From Tubiluchus corallicola (lineage: Eukaryota > Priapulida > Priapulimorpha > Priapulimorphida > Tubiluchidae), in NCBI GenBank assembly GCA_030141605.1, contig JAQGDQ010000271.1, positions 246,001 through 310,000 of the forward strand: a DNA stretch of 64,000 nucleotides, given 5' to 3'. The notes beneath the pieces were generated by a model. The model saw nothing but the letters and a program-made list of their open reading frames with translations, ran no database searches and was not told the DNA's origin. How positions within the stretch are numbered: the first letter of the stretch is position 1; each line of letters begins with the position of its first letter. This document shows, in pieces, positions 1-12,365 of the stretch. The position numbers and the translations under genes are program-made.

Positions 1-601
1 CAAATGTCGTACGTGATGTAAAGTGATTTATGGAAAATATCACTGTGGCACTAAACTGTCAGCACTAATTCACACGTTTTTGGGGAATTTTGAAGGTCAC
101 TTGTGGTCACGCACAACACCGAGGAATCGTGCGTCTTGGATTTCTGATTTTGTCATTACGCACTTTCCGCAAACAGTGAAATACAATTTTGTCAAACTCT
201 TTTGAGTTCCCCTTCAAGGCTGTCTACATTGCTGTTTTGCTTGCAATGGCTGCCTAATGTGGTTTTCAAAAGATTTGTACAAAACTTCGTTTTTGCTCGT
301 TTGTGTGGTCGTACACGCATTTGCCATTTTGGACCGTTTTCAGTTTTTGAATGAGTTTGCCTTATTGCTTTCGTTATCAAAAGGAAATACTCACTGCACA
401 AACTTTAAACTTAGTTTGCCAATTTTATGTGCATCTCACTATTGCTGCACATGTAGTATTAGCTAGCACATGTGTCTGCTGTGTGCAACATATGTTCTTC
501 AAAATTTATGTTTATCGTTTTGTGCTGGCACTGTATTTGTGATTTTTTGTGTAAGTACTCTCAAGAACATACTGCATATTTTTCTTGTTTTTGTTGTAAG
601 C
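1..601. other. intergenic or intronic, no gene seen
   Basis: AT-rich sequence with only short unconvincing open frames. I see no splice-supported exon, RNA gene or repeat. It may be an intron of the gene whose last exons lie at 1876-3597. Confidence 0.5.
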
Positions 602-609
602 AATTAACT

Positions 610-1059
610 CAGGGGTGTGCAAATTATCTGACTAGCCGGGCCACATTAAACTTTCCCGCAATTCCTGCGGGCCACAGGCAGTTTGATCAAGGAGCCAAGT
701 ACAGAAAGGCCTAATAACGATTTTTTTGCATCCGACCTGTGTACATCCTACACTCAAGAAACTATTTTAAAAGTTATCAAAATTTATATTACAAACCATA
801 TATTTCTAATTTCAGCACAGATAGTGGTAATTTCATTACAATGCATATTAGTAATGTGTATCACACAGTCTGTGTAGTACAGCGACATTAAGGGTTAATG
901 GCATCCGATCTAGTAGAAAAAACTACCCGCACTATCTTTGGGATTCTGGCACGGACTTCACCTGGATACACTCAATTAATCGCTCGGGCCGCACTTTCAT
1001 TAGGTTTACAAATCTCTCCGCACAAATTCTCTCGGCTGGCCGCAATTTGCACACCCCTG
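610..1059. mobile_element. non-autonomous hAT element, copy 1
   Basis: The 450 bp element has perfect 16 bp terminal inverted repeats, CAGGGGTGTGCAAATT at the left and its reverse complement at the right. It is flanked by an exact 8 bp target duplication, AATTAACT, at 602-609 and 1060-1067. An 8 bp duplication with CAG-starting ends is the hAT signature. There is no transposase. Two relatives lie at 17676-18158 and 42523-43212, each with its own 8 bp duplication. Confidence 0.93.
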
Positions 1060-1067
1060 AATTAACT

Positions 1068-1875
1068 TGTCTCTTATTTGTACAGATATCTAGTCAAAAT
1101 GTAATTGTACCTGATATTTTAGGAATCATTTGTACATCAGCAGCAATGTTCTGTTCACTGATGTGTTTGTCTTTAAACTTTTATTTATTGAGAAACTTCA
1201 ACCGAAAATGAGTTTTTATGTATTATAGTTTGTTTGAAAGAAAACTGGACCCAACCTTAAACTGTAGGTCAAAACAATCTGCTCCTTAAACTATTGAAAG
1301 GGAACATACTAGGTTTTTTCAATAATGACTTACGTGAAAGAATTATTACCACACAAACACAATTTCACGTTCGCGCCACTAGCTCTTCGCTGTTACATGC
1401 ATTTCACCATCCGCTAGTGGATGGGCATTAGCACCTGCATTTCGGAAACGCATTGCACAAAAAACAGGTGCTGTACCTCTCACTTTGGATGTGTTAGTTT
1501 GTGACGAACTACACACGTTCGACGGCTCATCCGTGAGCACAGCTGTAAATTTGAAATTTTATCTTAAAACTTGCCTAGTTTTAGTACAACACACTTAATG
1601 TCTTACAGTAGCACTGTACTTCAATTTTCGCTTTCGCAAACACGTGCAACACGCTCGTGTAATATTTTTGCCCTGTTGAAAATTGTGTTAGTTTGTGGTG
1701 TCATCAATAGTTGGGCTCCCCAGGTTTCATTAAATTTTAACCTATTATTTAATTATCAGGAACGCTTTTCCAGTATTAATTGTGTTAAAATGTACGGTTT
1801 TTATCAGACTTGAAAATGCTTCGGTATGTGAAAAATCATCCTGTTTTCCTTTAACCGTTTTCTCATTTTTATCAG
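1068..1875. other. non-coding stretch; part shared with 42.6 kb
   Basis: Positions about 1060-1234, directly beside hAT copy 1, reappear inverted inside hAT copy 3 (about 42588-42755). The rest, to the splice acceptor at 1875, shows no exon or recognised repeat. Confidence 0.6.
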
Positions 1876-3597
1876 GCAAAATTAGAGAATGATTCTAGCA
1901 GAGGGAGCAGCGGTGCTGCCGGTGCTGGTGGTGGTGGTGAAACTACACGAGATGAGAATCAGCAGGCACACAATTGTGGGGATGACAACGATGATGTCGG
2001 CAATAATGAAAAATATCTTAATAATGACGGTGATGACGATGATTTTACGAAGTCCGTGGAAAAGCAGTCTTCGCTTCCTCCTAATTTTTCGTACAACATT
2101 AGACCACCCAGTCCCATGCCATTACCGTTAGAAGAAGCAAATCCAGGTAAGATAATTTAAGCTGAATATGATTAATGTGTTGAATGTGTTTATCAGAAAA
2201 CCTAAATTTAGACTTGGGTCCGGTAGGTCCGGTAAGATCAAGTCTGCTCCGGTTTTTTAAAAGACTAATACTCAAATTTACTGCTTTCCAAAACATCATC
2301 ATTGTCGTCGTCGTCATCGTCAGTTATTATCTCTAAACATGTACATGATTTTCGTAGCTTCATCGAAGTTAAACTTTATTTTTGAGTTTAAACTATTTTG
2401 AGCATGTTGGGTTCAAATTGTATGTACTGTATTGTATGTTTTTTGTTAGACAATGTGTCGGAGGATAACAGTTTTATACTGAAACTTTCTGCAATTATTT
2501 AAAGTATCTCGTATCTAAAAACTAATTTATTGAACAGTAACTCAAAGTAAGAGGAAAAGAAAATATAAGAAGAGAAAAGGCAAGAGGGAATTGAAGTGAA
2601 TAGTGGATGAATTGAGTGGAAAAATTTGAAAAAGATAGCTGTTGGTAACAGTAGCATGTATCGCACATCGTTTTGAGTTTGAACTGAAACACGAAAACAA
2701 TTTGTTGTGGTAGCTCAATAAGCTTTATTTTTTAATTGATTTTCAGCGGGAGTTTTTGAATTTCAAGATGGAGTGCATGCTGAACCGCAGTACATACCTT
2801 CAGTGACAACTTGCAGCAACGTACCTGATCTGACGTTTTACTGTGGATGTGCGAGTGCTACACCTGTGCCAAACCGGCGAAATCCGCACAACTCCAGCAA
2901 GCGAAGTTTACCCGACAGACTAACAGTACCATATTCTCACTCTCACACGTGTAACAGCTATCCGACTGTACACTATTATCGTAACAATTATTTAGACGTG
3001 TCTCTGTTGCGTTCGTTACAAGACGAACAGCAGGCACGCGATTTCGGTGAAAGAAAAGGTGCCAATGTCAATAATGAACGAGACAGTAGGGAGTTTTGTA
3101 AAGAAATGTCAAATTCTTCACTCGATAAGGTCGCGGTGCCCCAGCAGCCGTCGTTGTCGGATTACGAGCTCCCCGTTGATAATAATAATACAGTTGGCGA
3201 CGAATCTTTATTGTGCAGAGACAAACATGGCAAATGCTTGCATCTGCCGAATTCGCAAGCCAGTTTCGAATCTGTAGGAGACCCGGACGGTGACAAACCA
3301 ATGGTGCAGCCTACGCGACATATGCCCGAGTTGGCAAAACAGACTAATGGCCGTATTCCAGGTAGTTTGGAACCGACGCAGCTGTGTGATTTTCATAATT
3401 CTAATAATAATGCGAAGCCGGTTATAACTAGCGAACTGATCGAGCCGGTACCGTCTCCCGACCGTGGTAATACGTTTTTAGTTAGCTACGGTAACGTTAG
3501 ATGGCGTAACTCATCAGCAAGTCATTGTGATAGTAGGGACTGCACAGGCTTTAGAGACTGTCGTATTAACTACAGAGAAAAGGACTCGATATTGTGA
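1876..3597 (+). CDS. last two coding exons of an unidentified gene
   Basis: Exon 1876-2147 follows a pyrimidine-rich acceptor ending TTTTTATCAG and ends at a GTAAGA donor. Exon 2747-3597 follows TTTTCAG and ends at TGA. Phases match: one base is left at the donor and two are taken at the acceptor, giving the junction EEANP-AGVFEF. The first exon encodes a glycine run and an acidic Asp/Asn-rich stretch, then PPNFSYNIRPPSPMPLPLEE. The second encodes about 280 residues rich in Ser, Asn and Pro with scattered Cys and no membrane segment, ending in KDSIL. It looks like a disordered C-terminal tail, perhaps cytoplasmic, of a larger protein whose other exons lie left of the window. I do not recognise the family. 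Different base composition from flanking DNA and a clean 850 bp open frame support a real exon. Confidence 0.6.
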
Positions 3598-4920
3598 CAC
3601 CAGGTGGTGGAGTTACCATGTTTAGAAGTTCCTTACATTCAGACAACCAAATCTTATGATTAGCGCTCCCCGCGATTCTTGCAAGATTCTTGCATTTCAA
3701 AGTATCTAAATGACTTATGTATGTTTAGTTAAATGATGCGTAACTCCACACGCTTTCCTACTTAAACTATTGCTAGCTTTTATAAATTACTTACTTTTTA
3801 CTATAGGAGTGCGTATGTTATTAGCAATACATTGTGCGTAGCGTTTTGACCGGTGAACCGAACTGGTTTGCCAAAAGCTGACCAATATGTCAAATTTCTG
3901 TGATCCGTGTATTTATTTGTAACCCAGACATGAGTATTGCTAATTAATAGTATCGGTACTCTTTCCCGAGGCTATAGGAAAGCAATTAATATATCATATG
4001 CATCGGTTGTTATAATTATGTGTAGTATTAGCGATTAATACAGCAGCCACGTTTCTCACTTCTGTAAAAAGTTGTAAAAAGGAGATCGATAAATTGTAGC
4101 GAATGATAAAACGGTAAAATGTTAATTAATTTGTCATGATCACATGCAATAATTATTATATGATCACTCGTAAGCTGAGCCTTACTGTAATATATATCGT
4201 TGTAATCTGGATCGGCATTTGATATTGTACAGCCCACACGTGTAATGTAACAAATGCTGTACATGTACGGACTAGTTTGTGGCATCAGTGCTACTTATCG
4301 TAACATTTTTTGCATGCTTTTGTTTTTCTATCAGTTTTCACAAGTTTTTTGTATTATACGCATGTCTATGTATACACATGGCATTATGATTATTATAGCC
4401 TAATAATTTAAGTAAAGACGATAGTTAATTTGGCCATTGCACACGGACAATTGTTGTGAGAAGTCTGTCTCGATGGACACGTACTAGTTACTGTTGCTCG
4501 GCGTACTCCCCTATTTTTTCCCCAAGTACTCCCTATTTTTTGTTGGTGTGCTCTGATTTCATATTAACTCCTATTATGTCCCAAACAGCTGCTTTGGCCC
4601 AATCAATAGTCACCTCGCTAATAGCGACTTTTTGCGCTTTCAGAGTTAAAACTTCTCATTGCAACGGATCATTTTATTGGAGACGTCGCAGAAAATTTCA
4701 CGGCAGCCATTTTTGAAATCTGTTGCCGTAACTTCTGGTAGTAAGAAACCTGTTTAATACAAATGAAAGTTACTGTAAAATGAAGACCTGAGTTTTGCTG
4801 TGTATGTTATTACAATCAGCATTGTTTGATGTTAAATTAAAGGAAATAAATTCTTCCCTTTATTCAATTCTTACTACGCGGATTCTTCAAAGTGTCTATG
4901 TGGAACAGTGTCAAAGAAAT
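3598..4920 (+). other. possible 3' UTR or intergenic
   Basis: AT-rich sequence after the stop at 3597. I see no close AATAAA; the nearest clear one I noticed is near 6684. No second gene is supported, and the short open frames here lack splice or homology support. Confidence 0.4.
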
Positions 4921-5270
4921 GGTTGGCATCCTTCTGTCTCGGAAGACAATGGAGTGTGCGCCAAGAGAATCAGTTATTGATCACATTGTTGGAGCTGCAG
5001 CGTCGACCGTGGCTGAGCAGTTCGATCCTTGAACGTCTCCAGGGCGCCCGCCTGGGCAAGGTGTATGGAGATCCTAGGTTGCCCAGACAACAGGAACCCC
5101 CTCTCTTCCTCCCTGGTGTAGTCCAAAGGGATACAGTGTGGGCATCCCGCAAGCCTACAGCACCTGGTATTCCTAGGCGGTCACCCATCCAAGTACTAAC
5201 CAGGCTCTACTTTGCTTAGCTTACGTGATCAGGCGAGAACCGGTGTTTTCAACGTGATTTGGCTGTAGCT
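4921..5270 (-). mobile_element. 5S rRNA-derived SINE (SINE3-like), copy A
   Basis: Read on the minus strand, it starts near 5270 with a 5S rRNA-like head: CTACAGCC, the segment matching CTGGTTAGTACTTGGATGGG, then AATACCAGGTGCTGT. It ends near 4921 with a unique tail, GACAGAAGGATGCCAACC. The same head and tail are found at 20222-20607, 48079-48613 and 55999-56607. This copy lacks much of the middle present in the 535-610 bp copies. Confidence 0.85.
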
Positions 5271-5570
5271 TTTAAAAAAATAATTGCTGCATTAAACACC
5301 CAGTTTGACCGATGCTATCATAGCTGATATAACTGCGTAATATTTCATCAGAAAATTTCTACCTAGCATTGAAATCTCTCATCGGCATCGAGAGTAAGAC
5401 AAGTGGGTATCCTCCTCTTAACCTCTTAAATTACTGGCTAGCCCATCTGTTAAATTTAGAGAATTTGCCTAGCAACCATTGTCATTCTAGTCTGGGTTTC
5501 AAAAAAGTTCTTCCTCGTTAATTTTGCTTTTGAATCGGAACTTTTTCATGCCAGTATGTACCGACGTAAT

Positions 5571-6044
5571 ATAGGTTTTACATGTCAAATGTAGACTTTG
5601 GTAAGTCAAATGTGTCCTGCTAACTCAAATGTAGACTTAGGTAGTTCAAATGTGTTAACAATGGTTTTCAAGAAATCTTAAGCGTTTTTGGTAAGTCAAA
5701 TGTAGACACATGTCAAGTCAAATGTGACATTGGTATCTCAAATGTGGATAGGTGGTAAAGTTTTAGGATGTTAAATTTAATCTTCTTTAATCTTAATTTA
5801 ATAATTGCTGTGAAAATAATAACTTTATAGGTCTACTAATAGATGCGCTATCTTTGGTGTATCTTTTTCTAATTTGCACTTAAATAACTCAGTTACCGAT
5901 TTATTCAAAGTACCGCATCTACATTTGACTTACTTAAGTCACATTTGAGTTACCAAAACACATTTGAAATTCCTATGTCTACATTTGACTTACCTAAGTC
6001 ACATTTGAACTTTCCTGTGTCCGCATTTGACGTGTAAAACCTAT
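5571..6044. mobile_element. fold-back/TIR element, copy 1 (short arms)
   Basis: The ends are inverted: ATAGGTTTTACATGTCAAAT at the left and its near reverse complement (ATTTGACGTGTAAAACCTAT) at the right. Inside each arm the motif TCAAATGT (left) or ACATTTGA (right) recurs every 15-25 bases. The centre is AT-rich and unique. The same termini and inner left arm occur at 34263-35473. The superfamily is uncertain; TA at both borders would suit a Tc1/mariner-type target. Confidence 0.8.
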
Positions 6045-6936
6045 ATGTGAAATTTTTTTCTCCATTTCTTGATCGAGGTAAAAAATAATTGCTTACGACT
6101 GAAACGTCCAATGACGCCAGATCTGTTTTAGATACGAAAACTCCAAGAACGTGCTCTGAAAAACTGAAATGTCTTTCCTGCTGCTGTCATCCCCATTTGA
6201 AATTAGAAAATTGTGCTTTAAGGAGTTGTCTTTTCCGTATTTGGGAAAAATGAACTGAATATATTTACAGTCACAATTACTTAATATAGTAATGTTGTGT
6301 AGTTGTTGATTCCCTATAATTGTTAACTTGTTTTTGTATTATAGTGTTAATTTGTTGGTTTGAGCATGGTGCATGGTGCATGGGCAGATATCAATCGCAA
6401 AACGTTATTGTATAGTTATTATAATTATCCAATTCATTTTTTTTAAATATACTTCTGAGATTATGTATTATCTGCAAATTTATTATACTTTGCTACTTAT
6501 TTCACTAAATTACAGAATTCACAAAGCTGTACCAGTTCTGTACACTTAATCTGCCTAAAATTTAAGAATACAGGTATAAGTAATCGTTATTATACTCTGT
6601 TATTACACTGTGACATGTAAAAATGTGCTGCGTATTATCGATTAATATCTGTGACTTTATAATTAGCTTGTTCATCATTTTGTAAATAAACAAAGTACAC
6701 TTAAAATAATGTTAACAATGTGTGTTGAGTTTTATTGGCTAATAAAAATGTTAGACTGTTTGTGACATGATGTAATCAGTCGGCTGCTAAAAAGGAAGCA
6801 AATGAGAGGAATGAAGTTTAACGAAGAAAACTGGTTCATTTGAAAGTGCGTACATATCGTTGTGTCAAATTTAAAAGCTTTACAAAGTTAGCCAGACTGT
6901 CAATGACAGTCTAGGTCCGCTGAAGAAAAATGTAAG
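6045..6936. other. AT-rich non-coding stretch
   Basis: No exon, RNA gene or recognised element is visible. An AATAAA lies near 6684 and could serve the + strand gene ending at 3597, though it is 3 kb away. Confidence 0.4.
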
Positions 6937-8600
6937 ATAACCACAACAAGCTTGTATGACACGTGACAGAATGATTGCTCAACCACCAATAACCACAACA
7001 AACTTGTATGACACGTGCTAGAATGATTGCTCAAGCACCAATAACCACAACAAGCTTGTATGACACGTGCTAGAATGATTGCTCAACCACCAATAACCAC
7101 AACAAGCTTGTATGACACGTGCTAGAATGATTGCTCAACCACCAATAACCACAACAAGCTTGTATGACACGTGCTAGAATGATTGCTCAAGCACCAATAA
7201 CCACAACAAGCTTGTATGACACGTGTTAGAATGATTGCTCAACCACCAATAACCACAACAAACTTGTATGACACGTGCTAGAATGATTGCTCAAGCACCA
7301 ATAACCACAACAAACTTGTATGACACGTGCTAGAATGATTGCTCAACCACCAATAACCACAACAAGCTTGTATGACACGTGCTAGAATGATTGCTCAAGC
7401 ACCAATAACCACAACAAGCTTGTATGACACGTGCTAGAATGATTGCTCAAGCACCAATAACCACAACAAGCTTGTATGACACGTGTTAGAATGATTGCTC
7501 AAGCACCAATAACCACAACAAGCTTGTATGACACGTGCTAGAATGATTGCTCAAGCACCAATAACCACAACAAACTTGTATGACACGTGCTAGAATGATT
7601 GCTCAAGCACCAATAACCACAACAAGCTTGTATGACACGTGCTAGAATGATTGCTCAACCACCAATAACCACAACAAGCTTGTATGACACGTGCTAGAAT
7701 GATTGCTCAACCACCAATAACCACAACAAGCTTGTATGACACGTGCTAGAATGATTGCTCAACCCCCAATAACCACAACAAGCTTGTATGACACGTGCTA
7801 GAATGATTGCTCAACCACCAATAACCACAACAAACTTGTATGACACGTGCTAGAATGATTGCTCAACCACCAATAACCACAACAAGCTTGTATGACACGT
7901 GCTAGAATGATTGCTCAACCACCAATAACCACAACAAACTTGTATGACACGTGCTAGAATGATTGCTCAACCACCAATAACCACAACAAGCTTGTATGAC
8001 ACGTGGTAGAATGATTGCTCAACCACCAATAACCACAACAAACTTGTATGACACGTGCTAGAATGATTGCTCAACCACCAATAACCACAACAAACTTGTA
8101 TGACACGTGCTAGAATGATTGCTCAAGCACCAATAACCACAACAAGCTTGTATGACACGTGCTAGAATGATTGCTCAACCACCAATAACCACAACAAACT
8201 TGTATGACACGTGGTAGAATGATTGCTCAAACACCAATAACCACAACAAGTTTGTATGACACGTGCTAGAATGATTGCTCAAACACAACAAACTTGTATG
8301 ACACGTGCTAGAATGATTGCTCAACCACAACAAACTTGTATGACACGTGCTAGAATGATTGCTCAAGCACCAATAACCACAACAAACTTGTATGACACGT
8401 GGTAGAATGATTGCTCAAGCACCAATAACCACAACAAGCTTGTATGACACGTGCTAGAATGATTGCTCAAGCACCAATAACCACAACAAGCTTGTATGAC
8501 ACGTGCTAGAATGATTGCTCAACCCCCAATAACCACAACAAGCTTGTATGACACGTGCTAGAATGATTGCTCAAGCACCAATAACCACAACAAGCTTGTA
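6937..8600. repeat. 52 bp minisatellite, about 32 units
   Basis: Near-identical units contain AACCACAACAAGCTTGTATG, then ACACGTGCTAGAATGATTGC and TCAACCACCAAT. Variation is mostly AAGCTT/AAACTT, ACCACC/GCACCA and GTGCTA/GTGGTA. Two shortened units lie at about 8280-8345. Almost every unit retains CACGTG. The array ends where the 35 bp repeat begins. Confidence 0.95.
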
Positions 8601-8755
8601 CTTGTTTACAATTGTTTAAAACACAACGACTTGTACTTGTTTACAATTGTTTAAAACACAACGACTTGTACTCGTTTACAATTGTTTAAAACACAACGAC
8701 TTGTACTTGTTTACAATTGTTTAACACAGCGACTTGTACATGTTTACAATTAGTG
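8601..8755. repeat. 35 bp tandem repeat, copy 1
   Basis: About four to five units of TTTACAATTGTTTAAAACAC plus ACGACTTGTACTTG. The same repeat is found at 11738-11920, so it belongs to the duplicated LRR-gene block. Confidence 0.9.
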
Positions 8756-9205
8756 TGTAAGCATCGTCCTTTACTTTTCACCATAATAACGTCAGTTCCA
8801 CTTCCTTCTAAAAATAGGTCACATCTAGACATATAAAACACCTTCTGATGTCAAAGTTGCCATGGAATTTCAACTGAAGTTGTTTGGTTCATTCTGGTGA
8901 TTACAATGGACAAACAAAAAACGCAACAGGAATTCTATGTTGTAACATTTAAAACGACTTTATTTATGTCCATCATGCCAATTCAGCAAAGAAACAAGAA
9001 ACAAGAGATAATTATGAACAAATTTAAATACAGATGGCAGCACATGTACAATTATCGTGTAATCTGTAAGTTTTTAGTATACGGATCGCGAGTGAAAATG
9101 AACGACAAAAGATGTAGGCCTCCATTAATTGCGACGTCATATTAGTATTAGAACCAAAGTTTATCTGCATTAAAAATAAGAAAAGAAACTTTATATGTAT
9201 TCAAG

Positions 9206-11095
9206 TTATATTAGTATTAGAAACATTACAGTCACGATTACTGAGCATGTAGAAGCTGAGGCGAGACCAGCACGTGGTGCTGCAGCTAGTGTTCCACAGC
9301 CGAACTCAGGAATGGTGATTTCATTTTTGCCGTGCTTTCGTGGTGGCTCAAGACAATCAATTTTAGACGTCGCCCATTTCTCCACCTTTGTCCAGGCCAT
9401 GTCACAGTCACAAATCAACGGATTTCCTGTAAAATTAACATTGAATTAGTTCATATTAATGGCTATTTCACGTGATCATACGGAGTGGTACAAACTTTTG
9501 CTAATTTACAAAAACAACGAGTAAAATTTTTACATCAAAGTATTGCCGAAAGAATTGCGAATCTAAAACACGTGTGGAAGCTTCACTCGTGTGACATATG
9601 ATTTGAGCACTGACTCACTGAACTTAAAATTGTCCTTGCAGACGCCTCACAAAACTTGAATACTGATCAAGTCCTGGTCTTTGATCATCGTCGACTTGAT
9701 CTTTCAGGATAGATCCAGCATGCTTTGCAGTTTGAGGTTTGATGAATAGCCACACCATTCAGGTCAATAGAAAAAAATAATTCCAAAGATTTTAGGTCAC
9801 CACTCTAATGATATTCTTCCAGATCGTATTCTAAGATCAGGACATCGTAGGCTTTCATATTAAATTGTAAGCGTGTGATAGATCACCTTTTTTCAGAAAT
9901 ACTTTCATGTAATCGATCATGAAATACTTTCACGTAATAGATCATGAAATACTTTCACGTAATAGATCATGTAATACTTTCACGTAATAGATCATGTAAT
10001 ACTTTCACGTAATAGATCATGTAATACTTTCCCGTAATATCAAAACAAGACGCATCTGCTGCTGCATTGCCAGTCTCAAGTGCCACTATTGCGACAATAA
10101 GTATCCTGGCAGCAAATACTAGAAGTTTTTACGAAGTTTTTGGAATATCGGCAACAGCTATCTTAAAATGAAAAGCCTGACGATGAAAGATCATTTGAAA
10201 TACGTTTTTCGTTTGAGTATCGTCCTTATACCACGGTATCCAATTCATTACTAATTTGACATTGACTTCTGTTTTATTATTTATTTTTTACTTTTGTATT
10301 ATATTCTCTATTATATTTGTCTTACTCTCTATCCAACAATTATGGTAGCCTTAATATTTACCCAAATGTGCTTATACAATGTAAAATAAATATTTCGTTA
10401 AAATTACAAGATATTTGCAGCCAGAGAAGTCACCTTCACCTACCTGTGAGAATAAGGTCTACATTTTCTGGGCCAACATCCTTATGCAATTTCGGCATTT
10501 TCATTTTCTTCAAACCGCAGTCTTGGACATGAATGTACTTAAAATTCGGATTTACCCTCATATCCAGTTCTAGGTAAACCAGTTTATTACAACCAACCAC
10601 AGAAATTTGCTGTAGCCCCTTTACTCCGGAAAAAAAACGGCTCTCAATATCGGTCAACCAGAACAACTCTATCATCCGGAAATGTTGAATATCGGCAGCG
10701 ACATCATCTTCACGTAGACTTTCCACTTTACATTCGACAAGTTCGAAATATTTGATGACCCTTCTATTTAAGATCTTTCCGGGTAAGTTTTTCTCCGAAT
10801 ACTGGTGAATGGCCAGCAGTTCCATGGCGACAGGAAGAGCATTCGCTATAGCTTGAAGACGTGCTGCGTTAATCTTCTGTCTCTCACCACATTTAATGCT
10901 ACATGAAGTAGCATCTTTAATCTGACATTCGGGTACACTTGTTGAGAATTCGCATGGAGATTGGGCTGTCACAGAAGTCTCAGAAAATTCTTCCCATGCT
11001 GTCGTTAACATAAATGCTACCAGAGCTCGAAGGAGATGCGTTTTTAATAACAGCATCACGGAGAAATTTATTAATTTATTCACCAAAAGAATCAT
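9206..11095 (-). CDS. LRR protein with GPI-like tail, paralogue 1
   Basis: There are two exons: 11095-10444 (ATG start, donor GTAGGT) and 9426-9206 (acceptor TTTTACAG, stop TAA), with matching phase (1 then 2). The product is about 290 residues. The N-terminus is hydrophobic (MLLLKTHLLRALVAFML), a likely signal peptide. A Cys-containing LRR-N-cap-like segment follows, then about five leucine-rich repeats (for example FELVECKVESL, QQISVVGCNKLVYLELD). The LRR C-terminal cap is typical: GNPLICDCDMAW, then a Trp and Cys. The protein ends in a short Ala/Gly/Ser patch and the hydrophobic tail CSVIVTVMFLILI, which fits a GPI-anchor signal. It is probably a cell-surface adhesion or recognition protein; the ligand is unknown. 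A minus-strand AATAAA lies at 8960-8965. The intron (9427-10443) holds a 24 bp repeat. Confidence 0.83.
9896..10032. repeat. 24 bp tandem repeat in LRR intron, copy 1
   Basis: Five to six units of AATACTTTCACGTAATAGATCATG-type sequence lie inside the intron of LRR paralogue 1. Paralogue 2 has three to four units at the same place, so the count changed after the gene duplication. Confidence 0.9.
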
Positions 11096-11737
11096 AAATT
11101 AGCTTTTAGGAAATCTTGTTGATAAAAAGTAGATAGCATTTGTGTTAACGAGTTTTTAAGTTTTAAAAAGTTCCATTCAGTAAAACAAGAAAAGCCGTTC
11201 TAGAACCTAAGCCTAGCTGGTGAAACCATGACAACATGAATTCTGGGAGATGTCATTGTCAGATAGTAACGCTTTTAAAAACAGCATTCTGTAGCCGAAA
11301 GCTGCGAAAATTACTGTAAGAGTGAAAGCAGGGCTGGATTCAGACCTTGGCGGTGCAGGGTGGGGTTTGTGGATCATAAAAAATTAATTTTAGTTCATCT
11401 TTTATTTGCTGATTTCAGGTCGAGTTTTCCTTCACAGAAAAATATTATATATTACCATGAGTAAGTTTCCATTTGCAAAGTTAATGTTTTAAGAGAAAAA
11501 ATTATCATGATTATTTTGCGCGAAAATGTTCTACACTATAATGTGCTTAAGTCATAATTTTGATTACATTATTAATGAAATATGTGTTAATTGGTATATG
11601 ATTTCTTCAGACGTGTTTTCTGAACGTTTTTATTTTTAAATACTGTACATAATTATTTTTATTTCACATTTATGTAATTCTGAATTCATGTGCGAATAAA
11701 GATGATGCGTGTTTGTGTGTGCACATGCGTGCATTTA
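11096..11737. other. spacer between duplicated LRR genes
   Basis: The part to about 11460 resembles 14206-14570 upstream of paralogue 2 and would contain the promoter of the minus-strand LRR gene. No core promoter motif stands out. The rest is AT-rich, with nothing recognised. Confidence 0.5.
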
Positions 11738-11920
11738 CAATTGTTTAAAACACAATGACTTGTACTCGTTTACAATTGTTTAAAACACAACGACCTGTAC
11801 TTGTTTACAATTGTTTAAAACACAGTGACCTGTACTCGTTTACAATTGTTTAAAACACAGCGACTAGTACTTGTTTACAATTGTTTAAAACACAACGACT
11901 TGTACTTGTTTACAATTAGT
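11738..11920. repeat. 35 bp tandem repeat, copy 2
   Basis: Five to six units homologous to those at 8601-8755. This marks the downstream edge of the second LRR-gene block. Confidence 0.9.
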
Positions 11921-12365
11921 GTGTAAGCCTCGTCCTTTACTTTTCCCCATAATAACGCCGGTTCCACTTCCTTCTAAAAATAGGTCACATCTAGACATAT
12001 AAAACACCTTCTGAAGTCAAAGTTGCCATGGAATTTCAACTGAAGTTGGTTGGTTCATTCTGGTGATTACAATGGACAAACAAAAAACGCAACAGGAATT
12101 CTATGCTGTAACATCTAAAACGATTTTATTTAAGTCCATCATGCCAATTCAGCAAAGAAACAAAAAACAAGAAATAATTATGAACAAATTTAAATACAGA
12201 TGGCAGCACATGTACAATTATCGTGTAATCTGTAAGTTTTTATTCTACGTATCGCGAGTGAAAATGAACGACAAAAGATGTAGGCCTACATTAATTGCGA
12301 AGTCATATATTAGAACCAAAGTTTATCTGCACTAAAAATAAGAAAAAACTTTATATGTATTCAAG

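Noticed and set aside
6937-8600. Possible CRISPR-like array
   Set aside because: Units are contiguous with no unique spacers, in a eukaryotic intron-bearing context.
8897-9145. 82-codon open frame starting MITMDKQKTQQEF (and its duplicate at 12063)
   Set aside because: It overlaps the 3' UTR of the minus-strand LRR genes and is present twice only because of the block duplication. No domain is seen.
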